From NCBI GenBank assembly GCA_017432825.1, contig JAFRIJ010000011.1:1-34590 (forward strand): 34,590 nucleotides of DNA, written 5' to 3'. Every line of letters starts with the position of its first letter. The first letter of the stretch is position 1. Below are positions 7,880-16,036 of the stretch, in pieces. Under the pieces are notes generated by a model. That model was not told the DNA's origin and searched no databases. It saw nothing but the letters and a program-made list of their open reading frames with translations. This stretch comes from Bacilli bacterium (lineage in GTDB: Bacteria > Bacillota_I > Bacilli_A > RF39 > UBA660). Made by a program: the position numbers and the translations under genes.

Positions 7880-9671
7880 AAGGATTTACTAGAAGTGATA
7901 TGCCGTTGATATTTATTTTACCATTATTATCTCCAGTTCTTTTATTGAAACTTATCATATAGTTATAGCCTGGTTGAATTGGATTATTCATAGTTATGGT
8001 TGTATCTGCTGATGTTCCACTAGTAGGTATGTGAATTTCCCCTGTTGATGTTGTAAATCCTGGAGAATTACTTGTTATAGTACATGTTATATAACAATCT
8101 TTATTACCTGCTTTATATGTCATTGATATATTAATTGTATTAATAGTTGTATTAGCACTATTTTGTGTATATTGATAATCTGTTCTATTTATTCTAGCTG
8201 TCGTTACTCCACTTACATTGGTTGAATTAAATCTATTTGTTGTAGTATCAAAATTCATGTTAGCTATGCTACTTGTCCATTTTGCATATAAGGTTGTGTT
8301 TGAATTTAGTTGGCTTGTTGTGTTTATTCTTGTACCTGTTAGTCCACTATTTTGATACCATCCGTCAAATGTGGCATCATGTGGATGAGTTGCATTTAGG
8401 ATGCTATGATTAGCTAATTCAGAGAATTCCGTTATTTGATTATTTGGATTGGTTCCTCCATTTAAGATATATGAAATATTAAAGATTGGTACCCATTTTG
8501 CATGTAATTCTGTATTTCCACTTAATTGGCTCGTATTTGTTATTATAGCACCTGTATATGTTGAGTTTAAATACCATCCTACAAATATATAATTGGTTCT
8601 TATTGGGTCTTGTATTGCTATTGTGTCTGTTGAAATATAACTATTTGGATTATCATTATTGTTTGTTCCACCGTTTAGGAAATAAGTAATACTATATTCT
8701 TGAATCCATTTGGCATATAAGGTTGCATCGCCAGATAATTGAGTTGTTGATGTTACTACTTGTCCGGTGAATCCACTATTTTGATACCATCCTAAGAATC
8801 TATTTCCTGTATAAGTAGGATTTTTTAGTGTTATTGTATCACTTAAGGCATAACTATCTGGATTGGTTGAATCATTTGTTCCACCATTTAATATGTATGT
8901 TATTGTATAGTCTCTATCTATTATTAAATCGTCATCTATATTAGGTACTGTTAATATTTTATTACTACTATTATTTGGATCTTGTGTATATGTATATTCA
9001 TTTGTTTGTAATGGTGTATTGTCACTTCTTTTTACTTTTATTCTTTGAGGAACATCGTTTGTAAATCTTACTATTAATGTTTCTCCTTCCATTATTTCTT
9101 TTGGATAGTTTGTTGTATTTGATATATTTAAGTAAGATATATTGTGAAAATGTCTTAGGTTAAATGTTGCTGTAAAATTGATGTCATCATTAGTTATAGT
9201 TGCACCATTTTTGTATTTAATTGATATGTTAAATGTTGATTGTGATCCTAGTTTACATGTAGTGGGATTATTATTATCACATAGTTTTGTTCCTTCTGTA
9301 TAGCCAACTATTTCATAATCTAGTCTTGAATCTGATAGAGTTACTTCAGAAAATCCTAATTCGACATTACCAATGTTTGCTATAGTGACTGCAAATGTTA
9401 CTTGGGAATTCCCATTTGGTAATTTTATTTTTCCGTATATATTATCAGTATTATAGTCGTAATTTGAAATGCTTGCAGAATTTGTTATTGATACTTGTTG
9501 TACACCTATTACTCTGGCGTCTTCTTCTATTCTAACTACAGCATTTATATCGTTTATTTCTAGTACTGTTTCAAGTGCAGAAAACCCTATTGATAGAAAT
9601 TTAACTAACAATACTGCTACTATAATATTTATTGTGACCCAATTAATATTTCTTTTTTTGTATGAATTCAT
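7878..9671 (-). CDS. surface protein with three Listeria-Bacteroides (Flg_new) repeats
   Basis: 597-aa extracellular protein. Residues about 13-33 form a hydrophobic signal/anchor segment. Then comes a beta-rich region with a Cys-containing loop (KLCDNNNPTTCKLG). Three tandem InlB B-like repeats occupy roughly 250-465; each begins ITYxLNGGTN, contains GWYxNS, and ends with TxLxAKW. The C-terminal 130 residues are Ser/Thr/Asn-rich. No LPXTG sorting signal is visible, so attachment would be by the N-terminal segment. Such repeats occur in surface proteins of Listeria and many gut Bacillota. AGGAGTG precedes the ATG. A single-gene unit between two hairpins. Confidence 0.8.
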   Translation of the reverse strand: MNSYKKRNINWVTINIIVAVLLVKFLSIGFSALETVLEINDINAVVRIEEDARVIGVQQVSITNSASISNYDYNTDNIYGKIKLPNGNSQVTFAVTIANIGNVELGFSEVTLSDSRLDYEIVGYTEGTKLCDNNNPTTCKLGSQSTFNISIKYKNGATITNDDINFTATFNLRHFHNISYLNISNTTNYPKEIMEGETLIVRFTNDVPQRIKVKRSDNTPLQTNEYTYTQDPNNSSNKILTVPNIDDDLIIDRDYTITYILNGGTNDSTNPDSYALSDTITLKNPTYTGNRFLGWYQNSGFTGQVVTSTTQLSGDATLYAKWIQEYSITYFLNGGTNNNDNPNSYISTDTIAIQDPIRTNYIFVGWYLNSTYTGAIITNTSQLSGNTELHAKWVPIFNISYILNGGTNPNNQITEFSELANHSILNATHPHDATFDGWYQNSGLTGTRINTTSQLNSNTTLYAKWTSSIANMNFDTTTNRFNSTNVSGVTTARINRTDYQYTQNSANTTINTINISMTYKAGNKDCYITCTITSNSPGFTTSTGEIHIPTSGTSADTTITMNNPIQPGYNYMISFNKRTGDNNGKININGISLLVNP

Positions 9672-9703
9672 ATTTTCACTCCTAATAAGAGCATACTTTC
9701 TAT

Positions 9704-9726
9704 TATGTTATTATAATAATAACATA
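9704..9726 (-). promoter_or_regulatory. -10 with surrounding palindrome upstream of surface protein gene
   Basis: TATAAT on the minus strand (9715-9710) lies inside a near-perfect inverted repeat TATGTTATTA/TAATAACATA. It could be an operator, but low-complexity AT sequence makes such palindromes likely by chance. Confidence 0.3.
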
Positions 9727-9748
9727 TTATTCTATTTTTTACAATAAA

Positions 9749-9779
9749 AAAGAAGATCTAGTTATTCTAGGTCTTCTTT
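9749..9779 (-). terminator. terminator of the vWA gene
   Basis: 13-bp stem with one wobble pair (9749-9761 with 9767-9779) and loop TTATT, followed by a T-tract on the minus strand. The vWA stop codon is in the loop, so the last codons form one arm. Confidence 0.8.
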
Positions 9780-10355
9780 CCATGATTTATCAATATAATC
9801 TTCTTCATAATACATTTTACTTAATTTGGATATAGAGCCAAATAGATTTGTTATACCTTGTCTATTTTTCTCATAGTTTGCTGTATTGGTTGCTTTTATT
9901 CCTATTGATGATGCTTCGGTATAAGAGTCTATATTAGCTCCTATATAGATAAATTCCCAATTATCATGTATGGATATAAGTTTTTTTATTTCTTCTTTTG
10001 TATATTTAGTTGATGAATTTTCATAGCCGTCTGTTGTTATTATGAATATTACTTTCTTTTTATTTAATTCATTCATATAACTAATTGATTTACCTATAGC
10101 ATCTAATAAAGCTGTTGACCCTCTTGTATAGTATTCTTTTTCTGTTAATTCTTTTATATTCTTTATGGGAGTATTTTTATTTATCATTTCATATTTATCA
10201 TCAAATAATATTGTTGTTACGTAGGCATTATCTTTTATTCTACTTTTAATGTAACTATTATATCCTCCTATTGTATCTGTTTCTGTTCCATGCATTGATC
10301 CACTTCTATCTAGTAAGAAGACTATATTGATTTCTTTATTTTTTTCTTTTTTCAT
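9762..10355 (-). CDS. von Willebrand factor A domain protein
   Basis: 197-aa cytoplasmic vWA protein made almost wholly of the domain. The metal-ion-dependent adhesion site is intact: DRSGS (Asp16, Ser18, Ser20), Thr81 in RGSTALLDAI and Asp109 in TTDGYE. There is no signal peptide. Small vWA proteins of this type act as metal-dependent scaffolds, often in stress or TerY-like settings, but no partner here proves that. It diverges from an HTH-like gene with overlapping promoters. Start ATG has AGAGG 8 nt upstream. Confidence 0.82.
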   Translation of the reverse strand: MKKEKNKEINIVFLLDRSGSMHGTETDTIGGYNSYIKSRIKDNAYVTTILFDDKYEMINKNTPIKNIKELTEKEYYTRGSTALLDAIGKSISYMNELNKKKVIFIITTDGYENSSTKYTKEEIKKLISIHDNWEFIYIGANIDSYTEASSIGIKATNTANYEKNRQGITNLFGSISKLSKMYYEEDYIDKSWKEDLE

Positions 10356-10373
10356 TTCTTTTTCCTCTCTTTC

Positions 10374-10389
10374 TGGTATAATAGTATCA
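10374..10389. promoter_or_regulatory. overlapping divergent extended -10 promoters
   Basis: On the plus strand TGGTATAAT (10374-10382) serves the HTH-like gene; on the minus strand TGATACTAT (10389-10381) serves the vWA gene. The two -10 hexamers share two base pairs, so the promoters should compete for polymerase. Confidence 0.5.
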
Positions 10390-10429
10390 TAATATTATTT
10401 TTTATTGGTCACTTGAAAGGAGACATTTT

Positions 10430-10918
10430 ATGAAGGATAAATTAGCTTTATTTATTAAGAATAATCTCGTTATAGAAAAGACTTTTATGGGTGCTGCTTT
10501 TAGTAAGAAAGCTAGATATTGTGAAGAGGAATTATGTGATTATTCTAGTGTTAGTGAGTATATAGATAGCAATAAGAATGAAAACAAGTTTCAAAGACTT
10601 TTGTTTAAATATATTGATGATAGAGATTTAAAAGATAGTGATGTGTATAATAAAGTACATATAGATAGAAGGTTATTTTCTAAGATAAGGAGTGATGAGA
10701 ATTATCATCCAAGTAAAGATACTGTTATATTGCTTGGTTTGTCTTTAGAACTTAATATTAATGAAATTACTTCTTTACTTGAGAGTGCTTCTTATTCTCT
10801 TCCTTATAATAATCATTATGATTTAATTATTAGATTTTGTTTTTTAGAAGGAATTTATGATATAAAGGAAGTTAATGAATTATTATCTATTTATAATTGT
10901 AGGTTATTTAGTTATTAA
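10430..10918 (+). CDS. HTH-like protein divergent from vWA gene
   Basis: 162-aa protein of a family I have seen beside vWA or macro-domain genes in Bacillota, but whose function I do not know. Residues about 50-115 (FQRLLFKYIDDRDLKDSDVY, then DRRLFSKIRSDENYHPSKDT, then LELNINEITSLLESA) look like a phage-repressor-type helix-turn-helix: helix, turn, recognition helix with basic residues, then two helices. The N-terminal 45 residues contain a short Cys pair and the C terminus is helical. AAAGGAG lies 7-8 nt before the ATG. Regulation of the divergent vWA gene and of itself is plausible. Confidence 0.6.
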   Translation: MKDKLALFIKNNLVIEKTFMGAAFSKKARYCEEELCDYSSVSEYIDSNKNENKFQRLLFKYIDDRDLKDSDVYNKVHIDRRLFSKIRSDENYHPSKDTVILLGLSLELNINEITSLLESASYSLPYNNHYDLIIRFCFLEGIYDIKEVNELLSIYNCRLFSY

Positions 10919-10954
10919 AAAAGAGTTTCTCACAGATATGTGGGAAACTCTTTT
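10919..10954. terminator. strong bidirectional terminator
   Basis: 16-bp stem with one wobble pair (10919-10934 with 10939-10954), loop GATA, and A/T tracts at both ends. It separates the convergent HTH-like gene and ABC permease gene. Confidence 0.88.
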
Positions 10955-10955
10955 A

Positions 10956-11732
10956 TTAAGAACCAACACTAGTATATTTTTTTATTCCCCATTTAAAGGA
11001 TAGTATTGATGGTATTAGATATATAAACACTATTAATGGGGATAATACATATATTTTATTATTAGATTTGCCTAATAGGTATAGTAAGGGATAATAGTTT
11101 ACAAAGGCATAAGGTATAAGGAAAGTAAAGATAAATATAAAGTGTTTATTATAGATACTTATGGGATATTGTGCTATTTGTTTTCCTCCATCTGTAAATA
11201 AATTTTTTACTTCTAATCCTTGGACTGTTATGAAGCAGTATGATGCCATTAATAGGAATATTGAGAAGAATATTGTTATAGAGCTTATTAATATTAGTGA
11301 TATCGTTATTATTTTATAGATATTAAATTTTATGTTTAATTTTATTAGAGATATTATTAATATTATTATTGCTTGTATTACTCTAGATATTTTTATTAGG
11401 TCATAGTCTGATGATAATACTTGTAATAATATATTTTTGGGTCTTAATAATAATCTATCAAATTCTCCTCTTATTATTAAGTTTTCAAATACATCTATTC
11501 CTCTTGCAAATGTTTCTGTTATAGAAAATCCAAATTGGATAATGGCAAAGCATAATAGTACTTCATATTTGGTATATCCTTTTATGTTATCGAACTTATC
11601 AAATAATGCTATTATTATGAAATAATATGTAAACATTATTAATATTTGGGATAATAATCCTGTTATAAATGATTTTTTATATTCTAGTTGTGATTTAAAA
11701 TATAGTTTTAATGAATTTAGATATATTTTCAT
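10956..11732 (-). CDS. ABC-2 family transporter permease (second)
   Basis: 258-aa integral membrane protein with about six membrane segments, beginning KSQLEYKKSFITGLLSQ. The conserved cytoplasmic stretch with ENLIIRGEFDRLLLRPKN is typical of ABC-2 permeases of the DUF990 type, which pair with a NodI/daunorubicin-type ATPase. It is third in the exporter operon. The stop of the first permease is one base before its ATG, and the ribosome site AAGGAGG is formed by the Gly-Gly codons at the end of that gene. Substrate unknown. Confidence 0.82.
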   Translation of the reverse strand: MKIYLNSLKLYFKSQLEYKKSFITGLLSQILIMFTYYFIIIALFDKFDNIKGYTKYEVLLCFAIIQFGFSITETFARGIDVFENLIIRGEFDRLLLRPKNILLQVLSSDYDLIKISRVIQAIIILIISLIKLNIKFNIYKIITISLILISSITIFFSIFLLMASYCFITVQGLEVKNLFTDGGKQIAQYPISIYNKHFIFIFTFLIPYAFVNYYPLLYLLGKSNNKIYVLSPLIVFIYLIPSILSFKWGIKKYTSVGS

Positions 11733-11733
11733 A

Positions 11734-12540
11734 TTATCCTCCTTGTATTATTGCTTTCTTTATGGCTTTTAGGGATAATATATAACCAAATATTACTATT
11801 ATTATTAACCATACTACTCCTAATAATAATGGATTTATAGCACTATTTGTGGAAATATTTCCTGAGTATATTCTAAATGGTACATCTACTATATATCTAA
11901 ATGGTAAGATATATGCTATGTTTTTTAGAAAATTAGGAAAGAATGATAATGGTACTGTACTTCCTGAAAATAAATCTCCTATTACCATTATGAAAGCCAT
12001 TATTCCTTTTTCATCTAAGGGAAACATTGCTATTATATGGATTAATAATGCTATAGATGTTACTAATAAGCTAGATATTATCATTGATATTATAAATAAT
12101 ATAAAAGACATAATACTTATTGGAGGATATAATTTTAATGGTGATGGAAGATTAAGAGCTATTATAGTTACTGGTAAAAATCTAAGTAATAGAGCTGATA
12201 ATCTTTCTCCATACATAGTAGCATACCATTTTTTATAGAAATCTATTGGTCTACATAGTTCATAAGATATATTTCCATCTTTAATCATATTTAATAATTC
12301 TCTATCTTTTTGCCAGATGAATATTAGACTAAAGAATATTTGATTTAACCATAGATAGCTTACTAATTCTTTCCAATTCATTGGTAAGTTATTATTATTT
12401 CCTGATTGATAGAATGCTAAATATACCATTATAAATACTAATCCAAAGAATAATTGGGTAGATATTCCTGCTAAAGCTGCTACTCTATATTGGAGGTTAT
12501 TCATTAGTTTTATTTTGAAGATGCTTAGATATTTTTTCAT
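11734..12540 (-). CDS. ABC-2 family transporter permease (first)
   Basis: 268-aa membrane protein with six predicted segments and an ELCRPIDFYKKW cytoplasmic motif after the second segment, the counterpart of the RPKN motif in the second permease. The two probably form a heterodimeric channel. The gene overlaps the ATPase gene by 4 bp (ATGA), so translation is coupled. Confidence 0.82.
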   Translation of the reverse strand: MKKYLSIFKIKLMNNLQYRVAALAGISTQLFFGLVFIMVYLAFYQSGNNNNLPMNWKELVSYLWLNQIFFSLIFIWQKDRELLNMIKDGNISYELCRPIDFYKKWYATMYGERLSALLLRFLPVTIIALNLPSPLKLYPPISIMSFILFIISMIISSLLVTSIALLIHIIAMFPLDEKGIMAFIMVIGDLFSGSTVPLSFFPNFLKNIAYILPFRYIVDVPFRIYSGNISTNSAINPLLLGVVWLIIIVIFGYILSLKAIKKAIIQGG

Positions 12541-13520
12541 ATAGAGAATTCCTTATATAGTTTTATTATTAAGTCATCAATACTTTCATTTTCTATATCT
12601 ACATCTTCTAGATTAGTTATTTCTGATAAGTATTTTAAGAAGTTAGATATAGATAATATGTTAGTATCTATTTGGAATAAATATCCTTCATCTATTTTCT
12701 TTTGAGTTATTATTCCTTTTTTATTTATTTTTTTTATTGTATCTTTAGTATCTACATTTATATTTTTTATGTTACCAAATTTTTGTTTTAGGCTATGGAT
12801 ATTACCATCATATAGTATTCTTCCTTTACCTATTAATATTATTCTTTTAGCAAGTGCTTCTATATCACTCATATCATGGGTTGTTAAAATTACTGTTGTT
12901 TTTTGTTCCTTATTTATCTTTTGAATGAATTCTCTTACTATTTTTTTAGATACAGCATCTAGTCCTATAGTAGGTTCATCTAAGAATAATATGGATGGTT
13001 TATGAAGTAATGAGGCAGCAATTTCACAGCGCATCCTTTGACCTAAGCTTAATTGTCTTACTGGTATTTTAACTATTTCTTCAATATCTAATAATTTTAT
13101 TAGGTTGTTTTTTGTTTCTTCATATTCTTTATCGCTAAGGTTATAGATATCTTTTAATAAATCAAATGTATCAATAGCAGGTATATCCCACCATAGTTGA
13201 GATCTTTGTCCAAATACTACTCCTATATTGGATACGTACTTTTCTCTTTCTAACCATGGTGTCATTCCTCCTATTTTACAGTTTCCACTATCAGGTGTTA
13301 ATATTCCACTTAATATTTTTATAGTGGTACTTTTACCAGCTCCATTAGGTCCAATATAACCAACTATTTCTCCTTTTTTTATTTCAAAAGATATATCTTT
13401 TACTGCATCTATATAGATATATTCTCTTTTGAAAAAGGATTTTAAAGATGCTAATAAGCCTCTTTCTCTTTTAGCAACTTTAAATGTTTTACTAATGTGG
13501 TTTACATTGATGAATGACAA
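12537..13520 (-). CDS. ABC transporter ATP-binding protein
   Basis: 327-aa ATPase of the ABC-2 exporter class. Walker A GPNGAGKST is at 57-65, the Q-loop region has GVVFGQRSQLWWD, signature LSLGQ at 157-161, Walker B ILFLDEP at 177-183 and the H-loop TTHD follows. A C-terminal extension of about 90 residues after the nucleotide-binding domain is usual for the NodI/DrrA-like group. With the two permeases it would export a lipid, polysaccharide or drug; the substrate is not evident. The start is TTG, supported by AAAGGAGTG 8 nt upstream and by the lack of a closer ATG. Confidence 0.88.
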   Translation of the reverse strand: MSFINVNHISKTFKVAKRERGLLASLKSFFKREYIYIDAVKDISFEIKKGEIVGYIGPNGAGKSTTIKILSGILTPDSGNCKIGGMTPWLEREKYVSNIGVVFGQRSQLWWDIPAIDTFDLLKDIYNLSDKEYEETKNNLIKLLDIEEIVKIPVRQLSLGQRMRCEIAASLLHKPSILFLDEPTIGLDAVSKKIVREFIQKINKEQKTTVILTTHDMSDIEALAKRIILIGKGRILYDGNIHSLKQKFGNIKNINVDTKDTIKKINKKGIITQKKIDEGYLFQIDTNILSISNFLKYLSEITNLEDVDIENESIDDLIIKLYKEFSI

Positions 13521-13550
13521 TTATTTTACACTCCTTTCTGACAACGCAAA

Positions 13551-13577
13551 AAATACACATTTTTTATTTCTGTGTAT
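13551..13577 (-). terminator. hairpin between NUDIX gene and ABC operon
   Basis: 9-bp stem AAATACACA/TGTGTATTT with a T-run after it on the minus strand. It lies 80 nt after the NUDIX stop and 30 nt before the ABC ATPase start. It is most simply the NUDIX terminator, but a TATAAA-like word just upstream (13582-13575) would make it an attenuator-like leader hairpin of the exporter operon. Confidence 0.6.
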
Positions 13578-13655
13578 TTATAATGTAATAAAATAAAAAT
13601 ATTTTTTGCAAACGTCATAATAAATATTACTAGGTATTTCTTTGCTTGTCAAGAT

Positions 13656-14099
13656 TTATTTTAGATTATACCCTAATTTTTCTAATATTAATATTGCTAT
13701 TTGTGATAAATCATCTTTTTTTAATTCATTTATATTATAGAAATTTGCTCCTTTAGAGTCATCGTTATGTTTATCTATAATTATTTCTTTTTTTATTTTA
13801 TTTTTATATTCTTTTATTTCATAAAATATACCTAAATGTTGCCAATTAAATAAGTTATCTTTATAATTCCATTTAAATGTTATAGAATCAGCATTTATTA
13901 TATTATATGATAATACTTCTATTCCTAATTCTTCTTTTAATTCTCTTTTTAGTGTTTCTTCTGGTTTTTCTCCAAATTCTATACTTCCTCCTGGTAAATC
14001 TAATTTACCATCATATGGTCCTGTTACTTTATTTATTAACACTATTTTATTATCTTTTATTATTAGTCCATATACTCCATAATGTGTGTACTCTTTCAT
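13656..14099 (-). CDS. NUDIX hydrolase
   Basis: 147-aa NUDIX protein with a full box at 37-59 (GGSIEFGE, then RELKEELG). The compact size and the GKLDLPGG lead-in resemble general nucleotide-sanitising or ADP-ribose-type NUDIX enzymes, though the substrate is not determined. It lies 15 nt downstream of an acidic small-protein gene and shares its transcript. AGGTGATAAT precedes the ATG. Confidence 0.87.
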   Translation of the reverse strand: MKEYTHYGVYGLIIKDNKIVLINKVTGPYDGKLDLPGGSIEFGEKPEETLKRELKEELGIEVLSYNIINADSITFKWNYKDNLFNWQHLGIFYEIKEYKNKIKKEIIIDKHNDDSKGANFYNINELKKDDLSQIAILILEKLGYNLK

Positions 14100-14103
14100 A
14101 TTA

Positions 14104-14290
14104 TCACCTACTCGTTAATTATCATCTTCAAAATAGTAGTCATCATCTTCTAAATCTTCTTCTTCAAAATTATGTGATTCATAATTACCTTTTCTTACTA
14201 CTTCTTTTTCTTCTTCAGTTAAATCATATTTATCTAGATCTTTTTCTTTATTGCCTTCTTTTAATAGTTCTTTTAATATTCCTGTTATTA
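14104..14290. repeat. 187-bp direct repeat, copy A
   Basis: Matches 16772-16958 without gaps and with about three mismatches by eye. It contains nearly all of the acidic small-protein gene and the ribosome site of the following gene. Confidence 0.9.
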
Positions 14291-14297
14291 TTCCCAT
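14115..14297 (-). CDS. acidic small protein, copy A
   Basis: 60-aa protein of unknown function, very acidic at its C terminus (EEEDLEDDDYYFEDDN) with a short amphipathic N-terminal helix (ITGILKELLKE). A 63-aa paralogue at 16783-16974 is almost identical apart from its first residues. GGTGA 6 nt before the ATG overlaps the stop of the decayed NERD-HRDC gene. The following gene is a NUDIX hydrolase. Two preserved reading frames with matched ribosome sites argue that it is a real gene. An acidic mimic or inhibitor role is conceivable but unsupported. Confidence 0.7.
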   Translation of the reverse strand: MGIITGILKELLKEGNKEKDLDKYDLTEEEKEVVRKGNYESHNFEEEDLEDDDYYFEDDN

Positions 14298-14298
14298 A

Positions 14299-14729
14299 TT
14301 ATTTCACCAACATTTTCTTTAAAGCACCCCGCCATGACGAATAATATATATGTGGAGGTACTTCTTCTACATTTTTATTATGTTTTTTTATTTCTTCTCC
14401 ATGATATTTTAATTTATCTGGTGGTAATATTTTTGATTGCTTTAATTCATCTAATGAATTTGGGTATAATTCTATTATTTTATCTAGTTCATAATTATTG
14501 AATATTAAAAATGTAGGTATTTTTCATTCGTTAGCTCTTTTTTTCTAAATTCTATTAGATAATCTTTAGCTTTTTTCAATTGATATTGTATTTTATTTTC
14601 ACCTTCTAGGCCTTTTTTACCATATATAGGTTTTCTTTTATATTCTCGTTATCAGGATATTTATTATTCAATTGTATAAGAGCTCTATATTTTTTTTGTA
14701 GTTCAGATGATTTCTTTAAAAAACAACAT
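14299..14729 (-). pseudogene. decayed NERD-HRDC protein gene
   Basis: No intact frame, but three frames in order give recognisable pieces: an N-terminal stretch SELQKKYRALIQLNNKYPDN, then a NERD-start-like segment GKKGLEGENKIQYQLKKA, which jumps directly to an HRDC-like helix DYLIEFRKKELTNE, then FNNYELDKIIELYPNSLDEL with PDKLKYHGEEI. The NERD nuclease core and the middle of the protein are deleted, and at least two frameshifts are present. About 430 bp remain of what is usually a gene near 1 kb. The promoter (14752-14760) and a GGAGG ribosome site are intact and may now serve the downstream small-protein and NUDIX genes. Confidence 0.65.
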
Positions 14730-14751
14730 AACTTCCTCCATCCTTATTATG

Positions 14752-14760
14752 ATTATAACA
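14752..14760 (-). promoter_or_regulatory. extended -10 promoter of NERD pseudogene/NUDIX operon
   Basis: TGTTATAAT on the minus strand, followed within 30 nt by GGAGG and the ATG at 14729. Confidence 0.55.
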
Positions 14761-14802
14761 TAATTTGCATTTAAAAAATGTTTATTACTACACACTTTAC
14801 AA

Positions 14803-15735
14803 TTATTTTTTTACTTCTTTTTCAAATTCGTTAGCTAATTTAATTAGATAGTCTTTTCTTTTTAGTGTTTCTAGCCATTCTTTAGGTATTGAATCATAAC
14901 CGTAGATTATTCCTGCCATAGATCCTGCTATTGCACCTATGGTGTCAGTATCATTTCCTATATTTGTTGATGCTATTATTGTTTCTTTATAGCTATTTGA
15001 TTTTAGTAATATCCATAGTGCACATTCTAGTGTATGTACTACATAACCTGTAGATAAGATATCATTTATTTTATATTCATTTATATTATCTTTTAGTATT
15101 CTTTTATATTTTGATATTGAATAGTCAGTATATGATGAATAATCTATTTCTTTAATTTGTTTATATGCTTCTTCTTTGTTTTTTCCATCTAATAGATACA
15201 TAATATATCTTACATATATATAGCATCCTAATCTACTTATTTCGTGTTTATGAGTTAGTGAAGATACTTCATTTGTTAATTTTATTATTTCTTCTTCTGA
15301 TAGTTTTTTGTAGTATGAGTATAACGCTACTGGTAGTGTTCTCATTAGTGATCCGTTACCGTTATTTTGTTCTCCATCTACTCCACAATTTAATGCTTTT
15401 TCTCCTTTGTGGTGTTTATTTATCGCTTGCAAGCATGTTCTTCCTACATCAAATGTATCATTATTTGCAGTATATTTTGCATAATTTATCCATTCTTCCC
15501 ATTTTGTCATGATATCATCATAATTGAATCCTTTGTTTTGGATAATGGAATCTATTGTTGCTATTTCCATTGATGTATCATCGCTCCACGATCCTGCTGG
15601 TTGTCCTGTTTTAGCTGAACCTACCATTTGTGTTACTGGTTTTGCTAATAGGTGCTCTCTGGTACAAAATTCAGTTGGTACTCCCATTGCATCTCCTATA
15701 GCGTGACCAATTATACTATCAATAAATTTAGACAT
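14803..15735 (-). CDS. ADP-ribosylglycohydrolase family protein
   Basis: 310-aa all-helical ARH/DraG-type hydrolase, the normal length. It has the N-terminal IGHAIGDAMGVPTEF signature, the metal-binding SWSDDT with Asp52 and Asp53, NGNGSLMRTLPVAL in the middle and the second metal site NIGNDTDTIGAIAG near residue 260. It would remove ADP-ribose from proteins, nucleic acids or small molecules with Mg2+. The gene has its own promoter (TGCTATAAT) and lies among Sir2 and NUDIX genes, which fits NAD/ADP-ribose metabolism. The target is unknown. Confidence 0.9.
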   Translation of the reverse strand: MSKFIDSIIGHAIGDAMGVPTEFCTREHLLAKPVTQMVGSAKTGQPAGSWSDDTSMEIATIDSIIQNKGFNYDDIMTKWEEWINYAKYTANNDTFDVGRTCLQAINKHHKGEKALNCGVDGEQNNGNGSLMRTLPVALYSYYKKLSEEEIIKLTNEVSSLTHKHEISRLGCYIYVRYIMYLLDGKNKEEAYKQIKEIDYSSYTDYSISKYKRILKDNINEYKINDILSTGYVVHTLECALWILLKSNSYKETIIASTNIGNDTDTIGAIAGSMAGIIYGYDSIPKEWLETLKRKDYLIKLANEFEKEVKK

Positions 15736-15751
15736 TTTATCACCTAATTAG

Positions 15752-15760
15752 ATTATAGCA
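15752..15760 (-). promoter_or_regulatory. extended -10 promoter of ADP-ribosylglycohydrolase gene
   Basis: TGCTATAAT on the minus strand, 16 nt before the ATG with AGGTGA between. Confidence 0.6.
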
Positions 15761-15764
15761 TATA

Positions 15765-15788
15765 AAAATGGTGTTTTGACACCATTTT
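15765..15788 (-). terminator. terminator of the Sir2 operon
   Basis: 9-bp stem AAAATGGTG/CACCATTTT with a 6-nt loop, followed by T residues on the minus strand, just after the small membrane protein gene. Confidence 0.78.
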
Positions 15789-15793
15789 ATTTA

Positions 15794-16036
15794 TTAATAC
15801 TTTAATAATTTTTCAAATATTATTGTAAATACTAAATTGCTTATATAAAAAATTGCTGGAACAATTAATAAGTTTATCCATCCATATTTTACTATTGAAT
15901 AGATTGTAAGTATTACGAATAATATTGAGTATAGCCCTCCAAATATCTTTTCAAAATCATGTATTTTACCTCTTGTGCAATGTAAAAATGATTGAATAAC
16001 AGCTAGTACAATTAATACAATATAAATTGTTTTCAT
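15794..16036 (-). CDS. small membrane protein
   Basis: 80-aa hydrophobic protein with three likely membrane segments (about 3-20, 33-50 and 54-74) and a short polar loop CTRGKIHDFEK between the first two. No family recognised. It overlaps the Sir2 gene by 4 bp (ATGA), so it is translated with it, and it ends at a terminator. Confidence 0.65.
   Translation of the reverse strand: MKTIYIVLIVLAVIQSFLHCTRGKIHDFEKIFGGLYSILFVILTIYSIVKYGWINLLIVPAIFYISNLVFTIIFEKLLKY

Noticed and set aside
13907-14344. Plus-strand Leu-rich open frame of 145 codons
   Set aside because: It is the antisense of the NUDIX and acidic small-protein genes; its composition is that of a complement of Lys/Glu codons and it lacks a ribosome site.
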